From Paracoccus benzoatiresistens (GTDB taxonomy: Bacteria > Pseudomonadota > Alphaproteobacteria > Rhodobacterales > Rhodobacteraceae), in NCBI RefSeq assembly GCF_026913015.1, contig NZ_JAPTYD010000001.1, positions 310,001 to 374,000 of the forward strand: a DNA stretch of 64,000 bases. The letters are read 5' to 3'. The notes beneath the pieces were generated by a model that saw only the letters and a list, made by a program, of their open reading frames with translations, did not search any database and was not told where the DNA came from. The first letter of the stretch is position 1. The number at the start of each line of letters is the position of its first letter. The position numbers and the translations under genes were made by a program. This document shows positions 9,250-16,903 of this stretch, piece after piece.

Positions 9250-10092
9250 ATGACCCTGGACATCCCCGTGGCCGACGCCGCCCCCAAGACCGCCGCCAAG
9301 ACCCTTCCCGATGCGCAGACCGTGACGGCGGTCAAGCACTGGACGGACAGCCTGTTTTCCTTCCGTGTGACGCGCCCCGCCAGCCTGCGCTTCCGGTCGG
9401 GCGAATTCGTGATGATCGGATTGCTGGGCGACAACGGCAAGCCGTTGCTGCGCGCCTATTCCATCGCCTCGCCCAACTGGGACGAGGAGCTGGAATTCTA
9501 CTCGATCAAGGTGCCGGACGGTCCGCTGACCTCGAAGCTGCAGCACATCCAGCCGGGGGACGAGATCATCCTGCGGCCCAAGCCCGTGGGCACGTTGGTG
9601 CTGGACGCGCTGCTGCCCGGCAAGCGGCTGTGGTTCCTGGCGACCGGCACAGGCATCGCGCCCTTTGCCAGCCTGATGCGCGACCCCGAGACCTATGAGC
9701 GCTATGAGCAGGTCATCATGATGCACACCTGCCGCACGGCGGATGAGCTGGCCTATGGCCGCGAACTGGTCGAGAACCTGCGCCACGATCCCCTGCTGGG
9801 AGAGCTTTACGGCGAGGATTTCGCCAACCGCCTGGTCTATTACCCGACCACCACGCGCGAGGATTCGCCCTTGATGGGCCGGATCACCGACAACATGACC
9901 TCGGGCAAGGTGTTTGCCGACCTTGGCCTGCCGCCGATCAGCCCCGAAACCGACCGCGCCATGGTCTGCGGCAGCCTGGCGTTCAACGTGGACGTGAAGG
10001 CGGTGCTGGAAGGGTTCGGCCTGCGCGAAGGGGCGAATTCCGAGCCCCGGGAATTCGTCGTCGAAAAGGCCTTTGTCGGCGACGGCGTCTGA
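9250..10092 (+). CDS. fpr: Ferredoxin--NADP(+) reductase
   Basis: FAD enzyme (280 residues) that moves electrons between NADPH and ferredoxin or flavodoxin. It has the bacterial FNR layout: FAD-binding barrel with LLRAYSIASPNW, then the NADP domain beginning LATGTGIAPFASL, and a C-terminal EFVVEKAF. It sits 45 bases after DUF934 and before a clear terminator, so it is probably the last gene of the sulfur operon and supplies reduced ferredoxin to CysI. It may also serve general redox needs. Confidence 0.93.
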   Translation: MTLDIPVADAAPKTAAKTLPDAQTVTAVKHWTDSLFSFRVTRPASLRFRSGEFVMIGLLGDNGKPLLRAYSIASPNWDEELEFYSIKVPDGPLTSKLQHIQPGDEIILRPKPVGTLVLDALLPGKRLWFLATGTGIAPFASLMRDPETYERYEQVIMMHTCRTADELAYGRELVENLRHDPLLGELYGEDFANRLVYYPTTTREDSPLMGRITDNMTSGKVFADLGLPPISPETDRAMVCGSLAFNVDVKAVLEGFGLREGANSEPREFVVEKAFVGDGV

Positions 10093-10119
10093 AATCTTCT
10101 TTGCCATCAAGGCATGACA

Positions 10120-10146
10120 GGGCGCGGCCTGAGCCGCGCCCTTTTG
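10120..10146 (+). terminator. Intrinsic terminator after fpr
   Basis: GGGCGCGGC and GCCGCGCCC form a perfect 9-bp stem with a four-base loop, followed by TTTT. It closes the sulfur-assimilation operon. Confidence 0.85.
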
Positions 10147-10258
10147 CATTACGGGACTTTCCGCCGATCACGGGCGGGTCACGCAAGTGTTTGGAACTAC
10201 GGCCTCTGTCCACCTGTTAGATCATCCACTGATCAATCGTTCGACGGAGAGGAGTCCC

Positions 10259-12433
10259 ATGCGTCGGATCATCCACAACACCACCGCGATCGCGGCCTGC
10301 CTGTCGCTGCTGGTGCCGCAGCTTGCGCAGGCGCAGATCGCCGCCGCTCCGGCGAATCGGGCGGCCGATGGCAACCAAGGGGCCGCGCCGCTGATCCTGG
10401 CCGAGGTCGAAGGGGATCAGCCGCCGGTCCGCGCGGGACAGGCGCAGCCTGCCGCACCCAAGCAGGAGGCCGACCCGGCCCAGGCCCAGCAAAAGCAGCA
10501 GCGGGCAGGCCAGAAACCCCCCGCCGCCGAGCCGCAGCGCCAGCGCGCCGAGCCTGCGCAGCCTGCCGAACCCGCCGCACCTGCACAGCGGCGGGCACAG
10601 CAGCAGCCCGCGCCGGCGGCCGAGCCCGCGCCGCAGCGGACCGAACGCCAGCGCCAGCCTGCTGAACGCCAGCAACCCGAGGCTGCCCAAGCCAAGCCCA
10701 AACCCGAGCCCAAGCCCAAGGCAGAGCGCCCGGCCCAGGCAGCAAGGGAACAGCAGCAACAGCGTCCTGCCTCCGGCGCCGAAGGCCGCGCCGCCCAGCA
10801 GCAGGAAAAGCCGCAGCGCGCCCAGGAGCGTGCCGCCCGCCAGTCCGCCGAGGAAGAAGCCACTCGGCGCGGGCAGGCCGAACGCCCCGAGGAACCCGCC
10901 CGCCGGCAGAACCAGGAGCGCCCGCAGCAGGCGGCCCGCGAGCAGCAGTCCGAACGCCCCGCGCAGCGCCAGCAGCAGGCGGCGCCCGCCCGGGACGCTG
11001 TGGACGAACGGCGCCCGCAGCGCGCGGGCAGCGACGATGCCTTGGGACAGGCCCTGCAAAGGGAACAGCAGGCCGCGCAGCCCCCGGCTGCCCAGCCCGG
11101 CAATCCTGCGCGCCGGCAGGCGGGCCAGCCAGCCGCGCCCGCAGCCGAGGCTCCGGACGAGCAGGCCGTGCGTGAAAGGCTGCAGCGCGACCAACAGCAG
11201 CAGCGCAACATAACGACCGAGGGCGGGGGCCAGCCGCAACGGGCCGGCCAGGCCGCCCCGCAGCAGGCCCGCGCCCCCGAAGCGCGCGCCCCCCGCGGCG
11301 AAGTCGCGCGTCAGGCCGCGCAGGAAACCCGCGCCGCCCCCGCTGCCGCGCTGAACGACGACCAGCAGGGCGAGGTCGTCGAGCAGCGGATCACCAAGGA
11401 AAACAGCCGCTCCTCGGACGAGGACTTCTCGACCAGCCTCCGCGAGGCCCTGGAGCCCCAGGCCGGGCAACGGGCGCCACGGCAGCAGCAGGCGCGGGCG
11501 CAGCAGCAGGCGCAGGCGCAGGCGCAGAATAATGACGACGATGATGACGACAACGACTTGGCCAAGGCGCTGCTTCTGGGCTTGGGCGCGGTTGCCGTGG
11601 GCACCTACCTGAACAACAACCGGCAGGTTGCCCTGTCTGCCCCCGACCGGGTTGTCGTCACCCGCGCCGATGGCAGCCAGGAGGTCATCAAGGACGAGGT
11701 GGCTCTGCTGCGCCAGCCGGGTTCAACCGTCTCGACCGAGAACTTCGACGATGGCTCGTCGCGGACCGTGGTGACGCGGGCCGATGGCAGCCGGGTCGTC
11801 ACCATCCGCGACGCCGACCTGCGCGTCCTGCGCCGCACGCTGGTCTCGCCCGATGGCACCCAGACCCGGCTGATCGACGACACCGCCGAGGTGGAGCCCG
11901 TCGATATCGCCACGCTGCCCGCCCCGGCGCCGGTGTACGACCCCGGCACCTATGGCGACGAAAGCGCCCTGCGCGAGGCCCTGCGCAGCGAGGTCGATAT
12001 CGACCGCCGCTTTACCCTGGGCCAGGTCCGCAGCATTCCCGAGGTGCGCTCTCTGGTGGCGCCGGTCAATATCGACGCGATCACCTTCGACAGCGGCTCG
12101 GCCGCGATCAGTCCCGATCAGGCGCGCCAGCTTTCGGCCCTGGGCAACGTCATCCAGGAAGCCATTGCCGAAAATCCGCAAGAGGTGTTCCTGATCGAAG
12201 GCCATACGGACCTTGTCGGAGCGGATACGGCCAACCTGGCGCTGTCCGACCGCCGCGCCGAATCGGTGGCTCTGGCCTTGTCCGAGTATTTCCAGGTTCC
12301 GCCGGAAAACCTGGTCGTGCAGGGCTATGGCGAGCAGTTCCCGCAGGTGCGCCAGGAGGGCGATGTCCGTGAAAACCGCCGCGCGGCGGTGCGACGGATC
12401 ACCGATCTGCTGCAAACCGCGAACGCGCAGTGA
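10259..12433 (+). CDS. Large OmpA-family protein with Gln/Ala/Pro-rich region
   Basis: Envelope protein of 724 residues. A signal peptide (about residues 1-25, cut near AQA) is followed by a very long low-complexity region (about 55-415) made almost only of Q, A, P, R and E. After a run of Asp (about 427) comes a hydrophobic segment (LLLGLGAVAVGTYL), then two RADGS-containing units, and finally a peptidoglycan-binding OmpA domain from about 602 (TFDSGSA, EGHTD, NRRAAVRR). The ATG at 10259 has GGAGAGGAG before it and starts the signal peptide. It probably anchors the outer envelope to peptidoglycan; the repetitive region may span the periplasm. Confidence 0.85.
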   Translation: MRRIIHNTTAIAACLSLLVPQLAQAQIAAAPANRAADGNQGAAPLILAEVEGDQPPVRAGQAQPAAPKQEADPAQAQQKQQRAGQKPPAAEPQRQRAEPAQPAEPAAPAQRRAQQQPAPAAEPAPQRTERQRQPAERQQPEAAQAKPKPEPKPKAERPAQAAREQQQQRPASGAEGRAAQQQEKPQRAQERAARQSAEEEATRRGQAERPEEPARRQNQERPQQAAREQQSERPAQRQQQAAPARDAVDERRPQRAGSDDALGQALQREQQAAQPPAAQPGNPARRQAGQPAAPAAEAPDEQAVRERLQRDQQQQRNITTEGGGQPQRAGQAAPQQARAPEARAPRGEVARQAAQETRAAPAAALNDDQQGEVVEQRITKENSRSSDEDFSTSLREALEPQAGQRAPRQQQARAQQQAQAQAQNNDDDDDDNDLAKALLLGLGAVAVGTYLNNNRQVALSAPDRVVVTRADGSQEVIKDEVALLRQPGSTVSTENFDDGSSRTVVTRADGSRVVTIRDADLRVLRRTLVSPDGTQTRLIDDTAEVEPVDIATLPAPAPVYDPGTYGDESALREALRSEVDIDRRFTLGQVRSIPEVRSLVAPVNIDAITFDSGSAAISPDQARQLSALGNVIQEAIAENPQEVFLIEGHTDLVGADTANLALSDRRAESVALALSEYFQVPPENLVVQGYGEQFPQVRQEGDVRENRRAAVRRITDLLQTANAQ

Positions 12434-12434
12434 C

Positions 12435-12476
12435 AAAAAAAAGCCCCGGCAAAGCGCCGGGGCTTTTTCTTTTGGT
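12435..12476 (+). terminator. Intrinsic terminator after the OmpA-family gene
   Basis: AGCCCCGGC and GCGCCGGGGCT form a strong stem with A-run before and TTTTTCTTTT after it. It can work in both directions, so it also serves the convergent CoA-binding gene. Confidence 0.9.
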
Positions 12477-12481
12477 GTCAA

Positions 12482-12913
12482 TCACAAAAAGCGGGCGAAT
12501 TCGATTTTGGGGCAGCGATCCTGGATCACGGTGATGCCCTTGGCCCTTGCCCGCGCCGCCGCCGCATCGTTGCGGACCCCCAGTTGCAACCAGATCGACT
12601 GCAGGTCGGGAAGGTGCTGCAAGGCCTCCTCCACGACAGGCCCCACGGCTTCGGAACGACGGAAGATGTCCACCATCTGCACGCCCGCCGACCTGGGAAT
12701 GTCCGACAGGCTGGCATAAACCGTCTCACCCAGGATCTTCTCGCCGGCATGGCCAGGATTGACGGGAATGATGCGGAAGCCGTTGGCTTGCAAATAGCGC
12801 GCTACGCCCCAACTGGGCCGCCATTCCTTGGGCGACATTCCCACGACCGCAATCACCTTCACGGTGCGCGCAATGCGGGCAATATCCTCGTCGTCCTCGA
12901 AAGCCACTTCCAT
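12482..12913 (-). CDS. CoA-binding (YccU-like) protein
   Basis: Single Rossmann domain of 143 residues, similar to the CoA-binding N-terminal domain of succinyl-CoA synthetase alpha chains. Visible are VIAVVGMSPKEWRPSWGVARYL, with its nucleotide-binding glycine, and the end of the domain at IWLQLGVRND. The ATG at 12913 is preceded by GAGGGGAGG; an in-frame TTG 8 codons earlier is less likely. Such stand-alone proteins bind CoA, but their role is not known. Confidence 0.85.
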   Translation of the reverse strand: MEVAFEDDEDIARIARTVKVIAVVGMSPKEWRPSWGVARYLQANGFRIIPVNPGHAGEKILGETVYASLSDIPRSAGVQMVDIFRRSEAVGPVVEEALQHLPDLQSIWLQLGVRNDAAAARARAKGITVIQDRCPKIEFARFL

Positions 12914-12960
12914 GACGGGCCTCCCCTCCTCGTCCAAAAGTCGTATGCACCATTACATAG

Positions 12961-12994
12961 AAAAGGCGCCCGGTCCAGAAGGCTGGCCGGGCGC
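12961..12994 (-). terminator. Intrinsic terminator of the YHS gene
   Basis: On the minus strand GCGCCCGG and CCGGGCGC pair around a 13-base loop and are followed by CCTTTT. It lies between the YHS gene and the CoA-binding gene and should separate their transcripts. Confidence 0.7.
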
Positions 12995-13021
12995 AAGTCG
13001 CGGAACGAGGGACAGTGATCT

Positions 13022-13048
13022 GAACATGACGGTTCCGAGGTCATGTTC
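13022..13048. repeat. Perfect 9-bp inverted repeat
   Basis: GAACATGAC and GTCATGTTC are separated by nine bases. The palindrome lies in the 188-base gap between the YHS and CoA-binding genes, upstream of the terminator in the direction of transcription. It could be an operator or a hairpin in the 3' part of the YHS transcript. Confidence 0.5.
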
Positions 13049-13089
13049 CAAAGGGTAAATGTGCAACAGACCCGAAAGTTCCAGTGCGA

Positions 13090-13103
13090 TCACTGATTAG
13101 TGA
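13090..13103. repeat. Short palindrome TCACT-4-AGTGA
   Basis: Five-base arms around GATT, 23 bases after the YHS stop in the direction of transcription. Alone it is weak, but it is the second symmetric element in the same gap. Confidence 0.3.
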
Positions 13104-13125
13104 TAGGATTCGACGAAAGTCGCCG

Positions 13126-13530
13126 TCACTGATCCCAGATCTGGCGGGCCCGGGCTAGGATTTCCTGCGGCGCACGGCGCAGTTCCCGGGCGGAACGGTC
13201 CGAACCGACCAGGTAAAGCCGATTCCCTATCACCACGAAATGCCGCGGATCGCCCGGTACGCGCCGCCCCTTGGACAGGGCCAGGGGACAGAGTCCGCCA
13301 AAGGCGGGCGCGAAGCTGCGCGGATCGGATTCGAAGCGGTCGCGGTTTTCCTCGCTGGCGAAATGCCAGACCTGGCCCTTCCACATGGTCGTGATGTCGC
13401 CCCGGCCAGGAACGGGCCGGCCGCTTTGCACGAAACCCACGGCATCGAATCCGTCAATGGCCCAGTTCTCGGCAAGGACCGGCAGGGCGGGGACTGACAA
13501 CAGGAACAGCGACAAAAACAGTGTTTTCAT
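13126..13530 (-). CDS. Exported YHS-domain protein
   Basis: 134 residues with a cleavable signal peptide (MKTLFLSLFLLSVPALPVLA) and then one YHS-type domain: AIDGFDAVGFVQSGRPVPG, WKGQVWHFASEENRDRFESDP and FGGLCPLALSKG. YHS domains are associated with metal-handling proteins; this periplasmic type has no proven function. A cysteine is kept in the GGLCP segment. It is a single-gene unit with its own terminator. Confidence 0.82.
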   Translation of the reverse strand: MKTLFLSLFLLSVPALPVLAENWAIDGFDAVGFVQSGRPVPGRGDITTMWKGQVWHFASEENRDRFESDPRSFAPAFGGLCPLALSKGRRVPGDPRHFVVIGNRLYLVGSDRSARELRRAPQEILARARQIWDQ

Positions 13531-13621
13531 GGGCGGGCGATCATGGCAGCAGGACGCCTAATTGGCAGCGCATGCCCCAAATCTCAACCGCGCGGCGCGT
13601 ATTGTCGCGGTGATGTGACCC

Positions 13622-14425
13622 TTATGCCATGCTGGCGGCGTAAAGCGCCACCGCCGCGGCGTTCGACACGTTCAGCGACCCGAAGTCCGCGGCGAAGGGA
13701 ATGCGCGCGACATGGTCGCAGCTTTTCACCGTCAGTTCGCGCATTCCCGGCCCCTCCGCCCCCAGGACCAGGCAGACGGCGCGGCCCGGCAGGCTGCCCA
13801 GCAGGTCGGGCAGCGTCTTGTCGCCGGTCCCGTCCAGCCCGATCAGGGTGAAGCCCATGCCCTTCAGTTGCGACAGCGCCTCGGCCAGGTTCGGCACGCG
13901 CAGATAGGGCTGGCGCTCCAGGGCGCCGGAGGCGGTCTTGGCCAGCGCGCCTGTCTCGGGTGCGGAATGACGGGCAGGGGCGATCACCGCGCGTGCCCCG
14001 AAGACCTCGGCCGAGCGCAGGACGGCGCCGATGTTGTGGGGGTCGGTGACACGGTCCAGCGCCACCAGCAGCGGCCGCCTCTCGCCCGCGGCCTCGCGCA
14101 GGACGACATCGCTGAGCCCGCCCCATTTCAGCGGCTTCACCTCCAGCGCGGCGCCTTGGTGGACGCTGTCGGGCGCCAGCGGCACGGCCTTGCCGAAGAT
14201 GCGGGGATCGGTGATCTCGGGCTCCATGCCATGAAGGTCGCCCAGGCGGTCCAGCGCGTTCTGCGTGACCACCAGCCGCAGCTTCTCCCGCCGGGGATTG
14301 GCCAGGGCATCGCGCACGGCATGCAGGCCGAACAGCCACACCGTTTCCGCCGCGGCCGCGCGGCGCGCCCGTTCCTTGTCGATCACCCATGTGGGCTTCT
14401 TGGGCTTCCCCGGTCTTTCGGTCAT
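13622..14425 (-). CDS. rlmB: 23S rRNA 2'-O-methyltransferase, TrmH (SPOUT) family
   Basis: 267 residues. An N-terminal substrate-binding domain (WLFGLHAVRDALANP) is followed by the SPOUT knot: LVALDRVTDPHNIGAVLRSAEVFG, CLVLGAEGPGMREL and FGSLNVSNAAAVALY, which include the conserved Asn, Glu and Ser-Asn motifs of TrmH-type enzymes. RlmB methylates G2251 of 23S rRNA. AAAGGA lies 8 bases before the ATG at 14425, which decides that start over an ATG two codons upstream. The gene runs away from the tRNA-Tyr. Confidence 0.9.
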   Translation of the reverse strand: MTERPGKPKKPTWVIDKERARRAAAAETVWLFGLHAVRDALANPRREKLRLVVTQNALDRLGDLHGMEPEITDPRIFGKAVPLAPDSVHQGAALEVKPLKWGGLSDVVLREAAGERRPLLVALDRVTDPHNIGAVLRSAEVFGARAVIAPARHSAPETGALAKTASGALERQPYLRVPNLAEALSQLKGMGFTLIGLDGTGDKTLPDLLGSLPGRAVCLVLGAEGPGMRELTVKSCDHVARIPFAADFGSLNVSNAAAVALYAASMA

Positions 14426-14495
14426 GCGCATGATCCTTTCGGCTTGGCTCTTCAATGCGCGCGACGCGCAGGGGGCGCAAGGCCCGGAAATCCGC

Positions 14496-14524
14496 TTGAC
14501 GCCCCGTTTCCCGCCCGCTAATGA
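14496..14524 (+). promoter_or_regulatory. Probable promoter of tRNA-Tyr
   Basis: TTGACG at 14496-14501 matches the -35 box. The -10 is less certain: TAATGA at 14519 gives a 17-base spacer, while GCTAAT at 14517 is closer to consensus but gives 15. It lies 26 bases before the tRNA. Confidence 0.5.
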
Positions 14525-14532
14525 CGCCCCCA

Positions 14533-14550
14533 CGCCGAAAGCGTTCGGCG
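14533..14550 (+). repeat. Hairpin abutting the 5' end of tRNA-Tyr
   Basis: CGCCGAA and TTCGGCG form a perfect 7-bp stem with an AGCG loop. The last base of the stem is base 1 of the tRNA, so the leader hairpin sits exactly at the RNase P cleavage site. Confidence 0.5.
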
Positions 14551-14633
14551 GGCGACGTGCTGCAAGGTGCGGCAGCGGACTGTAACTCCGCCGGGGAGAC
14601 CCATGCCTGGTTCGATTCCAGGGTCGCCCACCA
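14550..14633 (+). tRNA. tRNA-Tyr (anticodon GTA), unusual core
   Basis: The cloverleaf reads by eye: acceptor GGGCGAC/GTCGCCC, anticodon stem GCGGA/TCCGC around the loop CTGTAAC (anticodon at 14582-14584), a 14-base variable region that can form a GGG-AGA-CCC arm as in class II tRNAs, T-arm CCTGG-TTCGATT-CCAGG, discriminator A and encoded CCA. Odd points: position 8 is G instead of U, position 14 is C instead of A, and the D-loop is only about seven bases. It may be a real but divergent gene. Confidence 0.8.
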
Positions 14634-14719
14634 TTTCCCCCCTTATCCCCTGCATTGCAGCATGGTGCGCAGTCGCGATCTTGCGATCTGCGGCGGTCAT
14701 TCTTGCATGCGGGATTGTC

Positions 14720-14796
14720 TGGTGACCCCGACAGGACTTGAACCTGTAACCTGCCCCTTAGGAGGGGGCTGCTCTATCCAGTTGAGCCACGGGGCC
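14720..14796 (-). tRNA. tRNA-Arg (anticodon CCT)
   Basis: On the minus strand the acceptor GGCCCCG pairs with CGGGGTC (one G-U), the D-arm is GCTC...GAGC, the anticodon stem GCCCC/GGGGC encloses CTCCTAA, the T-arm is ACAGG-TTCAAGT-CCTGT, and CCA is encoded. It is 77 bases long with normal U8 and decodes AGG. Confidence 0.95.
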
Positions 14797-14894
14797 GCCA
14801 CGCCCCTTTTGACCGGTGATGCGTGGTTTGGCAAGGTTGTCGCGGTTGTTGCCGTCCGCTAACATCGCGCAAAGACGTGATTGATCGGTGCCTG

Positions 14895-15914
14895 ATGAAC
14901 GCTCCTCGACCCCGCCGCCCGCTGACCCTGCGGGATGTGTCCGAAGCCTCGGGTGTGTCGGAGATGACCGTCAGCCGGGTCTTGCGCAACCGGGGCGATG
15001 TCTCGGCGGCGACGCGGGAAAAGGTGCTGACGGCGGCGAAGATGCTGGGCTATGTCCCCAACAAGATCGCAGGCGGGCTGGCCAGCCAACGGGTGAACCT
15101 GGTGGCGGTGGTGATTCCGTCGCTGTCCAACCTGGTCTTTCCCGACGTGCTGGGCGGGATTTCGGCCGAACTGGACGACACCGGGCTGCAGCCGGTGATC
15201 GGCGTCACCAACTATTCCCCCGCAAGGGAGGAGATGGTGCTTTACGACATGCTGTCCTGGCGACCGTCCGGCGTAATCCTGGCCGGGCTGGAACACAGCA
15301 AGGCCTCGCGCGCCATGCTGGCCAATTCCGGCATCCCGGTGGTCGAGATCATGGACGTGGACGGCGAGGTGATCGACACGGTCGTGGGCATCTCGCACCG
15401 GCGCGCGGGGCGCGAGATGGCCGCGCGCATCCTGGCCGCGGGCTATCGCCGGATCGGTTTCGTGGGCACCCACATGCCCGAGGATCACCGTGCCCGCAAG
15501 CGCCTGGCCGGCTTCGAGGAGGGCCTGGCCGAGGCCGGCGTCACGCTGGAGGCGCGCGAATACTACCAGGGCGGGTCCTCGCTGCTGAAGGGGCGGGAAC
15601 TGACCGAGCGGATTCTGACGCGCGCCCCGGACCTGGATTTCCTTTACTTCTCGAACGACATGATCGGGGCGGGCGGGCTGCTGCATTGCCTCGACAAGGG
15701 CTATGACATTCCGAACCGGATCGGCCTTGCGGGCTTCAACGGCGTCGATCTTCTGGATGGGCTGCCGGTGCGGCTGGCCACCACCGATGCGCGCCGCGTG
15801 GATATCGGGCGGCGCGCGGCCCGGCTGGTCGCGGGCAAGGACGCCATCCCGGAAGATCGCATCGTCGCGCTGACCCCGACCTTCCTGCCGGGAGACACGA
15901 TTCGTGCGGCATGA
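14895..15914 (+). CDS. LacI-family transcriptional regulator (gluconate-repressor-like)
   Basis: 339 residues: N-terminal LacI helix-turn-helix (TLRDVSEASGVSEMTVSRVLR, about residues 10-30), hinge helix (NKIAGGLASQR), and a periplasmic-binding-protein-like sugar domain ending in a typical LPGDTI tail. The sequence style is that of the GntR gluconate repressors within the LacI family. No sugar operon is adjacent, so its targets are elsewhere or it acts on unlinked genes; the effector is unknown. The ATG at 14895 is favoured because the helix-turn-helix begins ten residues later. Confidence 0.9.
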   Translation: MNAPRPRRPLTLRDVSEASGVSEMTVSRVLRNRGDVSAATREKVLTAAKMLGYVPNKIAGGLASQRVNLVAVVIPSLSNLVFPDVLGGISAELDDTGLQPVIGVTNYSPAREEMVLYDMLSWRPSGVILAGLEHSKASRAMLANSGIPVVEIMDVDGEVIDTVVGISHRRAGREMAARILAAGYRRIGFVGTHMPEDHRARKRLAGFEEGLAEAGVTLEAREYYQGGSSLLKGRELTERILTRAPDLDFLYFSNDMIGAGGLLHCLDKGYDIPNRIGLAGFNGVDLLDGLPVRLATTDARRVDIGRRAARLVAGKDAIPEDRIVALTPTFLPGDTIRAA

Positions 15915-15956
15915 CGCCGCTTGCGGCAGGGCAGGGGGGTGATTAACTCTGCCGCC

Positions 15957-16769
15957 ATGCGTAGTATTCCCTTTCTTGACCGTTTGACGAAAAAGGGCCC
16001 CCGCGTGTCGGTGGTCCGCCTGCACGGCGCCATCGGCATGGCCGGGCGCGGCGGGGCGCTGACCGATGCGGCGCTTGCCCCCGTGATCGAGCGAGCCTTC
16101 CGCAAGGGCAAGCCCGTGGCCGTGGCCCTGTCCATCAACTCGCCGGGCGGATCGCCCGTGCAGTCGTCCCTGATCGCCGCGCGGATCCGGCGGCTGGCCG
16201 ACGAGACGAAAACCCCGGTCCACGCCTTTGTCGAGGATGTCGCGGCCTCGGGCGGATATTGGCTGGCCTGCGCGGGCGACCAGATCTGGGCCGACGAAAG
16301 CTCGATCCTGGGGTCGATCGGCGTGATCTCGGCGGGCTTCGGCTTCCAGGACCTGATCGCCCGCTGGGGGATCGAGCGTCGCGTCCATACCGCGGGCCGG
16401 TCGAAATCGACGCTGGATCCGTTCCGCCCCGAACGCCCCGAGGACGTGGCGCGCTTGCACAACGTGCTGGAGCCGATCCACCAGGCCTTCAAGGACCACG
16501 TCGCCGCCCGTCGTGGCGCGCGGCTGGCGGGCGGGCGCGACCTGTTCACGGGCGAATTCTGGGCCGGGCGGCAATCGGTCGATCTGGGGCTGGCCGACGG
16601 CGTCGCCCATCTGGTGCCCAAGATGAAGGCGCTTTACGGCGACAAGACCCGCTTCGTCGTTCACGCCCCGCGCCAGTCGCTGTTCCGCAGGCTGGGCCTC
16701 TCTGCAGGCACCGTGCTGGACGCCGCCGAGGAGCGCGCCGCCTTTGCCCGCTTCGGTGCCGGGGGATGA
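15957..16769 (+). CDS. S49-family signal-peptide peptidase (SppA-like)
   Basis: Serine protease of 270 residues that degrades leftover signal peptides or membrane peptides. The Ser-Lys dyad is visible: Ser98 in VAASGGYW and Lys150 in AGRSKSTLDPF, 52 residues apart as in Bacillus SppA. The oxyanion segment NSPGGSP lies near residue 61. No clear N-terminal membrane helix is seen, which is usual for this short alphaproteobacterial form. The start at 15957 is tentative; one 12 codons earlier is possible. It overlaps the next small gene by ATGA. Confidence 0.87.
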   Translation: MRSIPFLDRLTKKGPRVSVVRLHGAIGMAGRGGALTDAALAPVIERAFRKGKPVAVALSINSPGGSPVQSSLIAARIRRLADETKTPVHAFVEDVAASGGYWLACAGDQIWADESSILGSIGVISAGFGFQDLIARWGIERRVHTAGRSKSTLDPFRPERPEDVARLHNVLEPIHQAFKDHVAARRGARLAGGRDLFTGEFWAGRQSVDLGLADGVAHLVPKMKALYGDKTRFVVHAPRQSLFRRLGLSAGTVLDAAEERAAFARFGAGG

Positions 16770-16903
16770 GCGTGCGCATCGTCATCCTGTTCCTGTTGGT
16801 GATGGTGGCGCTTGCGCTGGTGCGAGGCCCGGCCTTCCGGCGGGGCCTCGGGCGGATGCTGGGGCTTCGCCTGTCGGATCGCCCGACCCGCCGCCGCGAC
16901 TGA
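16766..16903 (+). CDS. Small single-pass membrane protein
   Basis: 45 residues: one hydrophobic helix (IVILFLLVMVALALV) followed by a strongly basic tail (RGPAFRRGLGRMLGLR and RPTRRRD). It begins with an ATGA overlap on the S49 peptidase stop, so it is translated with it. The function is unknown; a membrane partner for the peptidase, which itself lacks an obvious anchor, is a reasonable guess. Confidence 0.65.
   Translation: MSVRIVILFLLVMVALALVRGPAFRRGLGRMLGLRLSDRPTRRRD

Noticed and set aside
10259..11530. Variable tandem repeat in the OmpA-family gene
   Set aside because: The region is low-complexity but the nucleotide sequence shows no exact repeating unit by eye, so no repeat feature was called.
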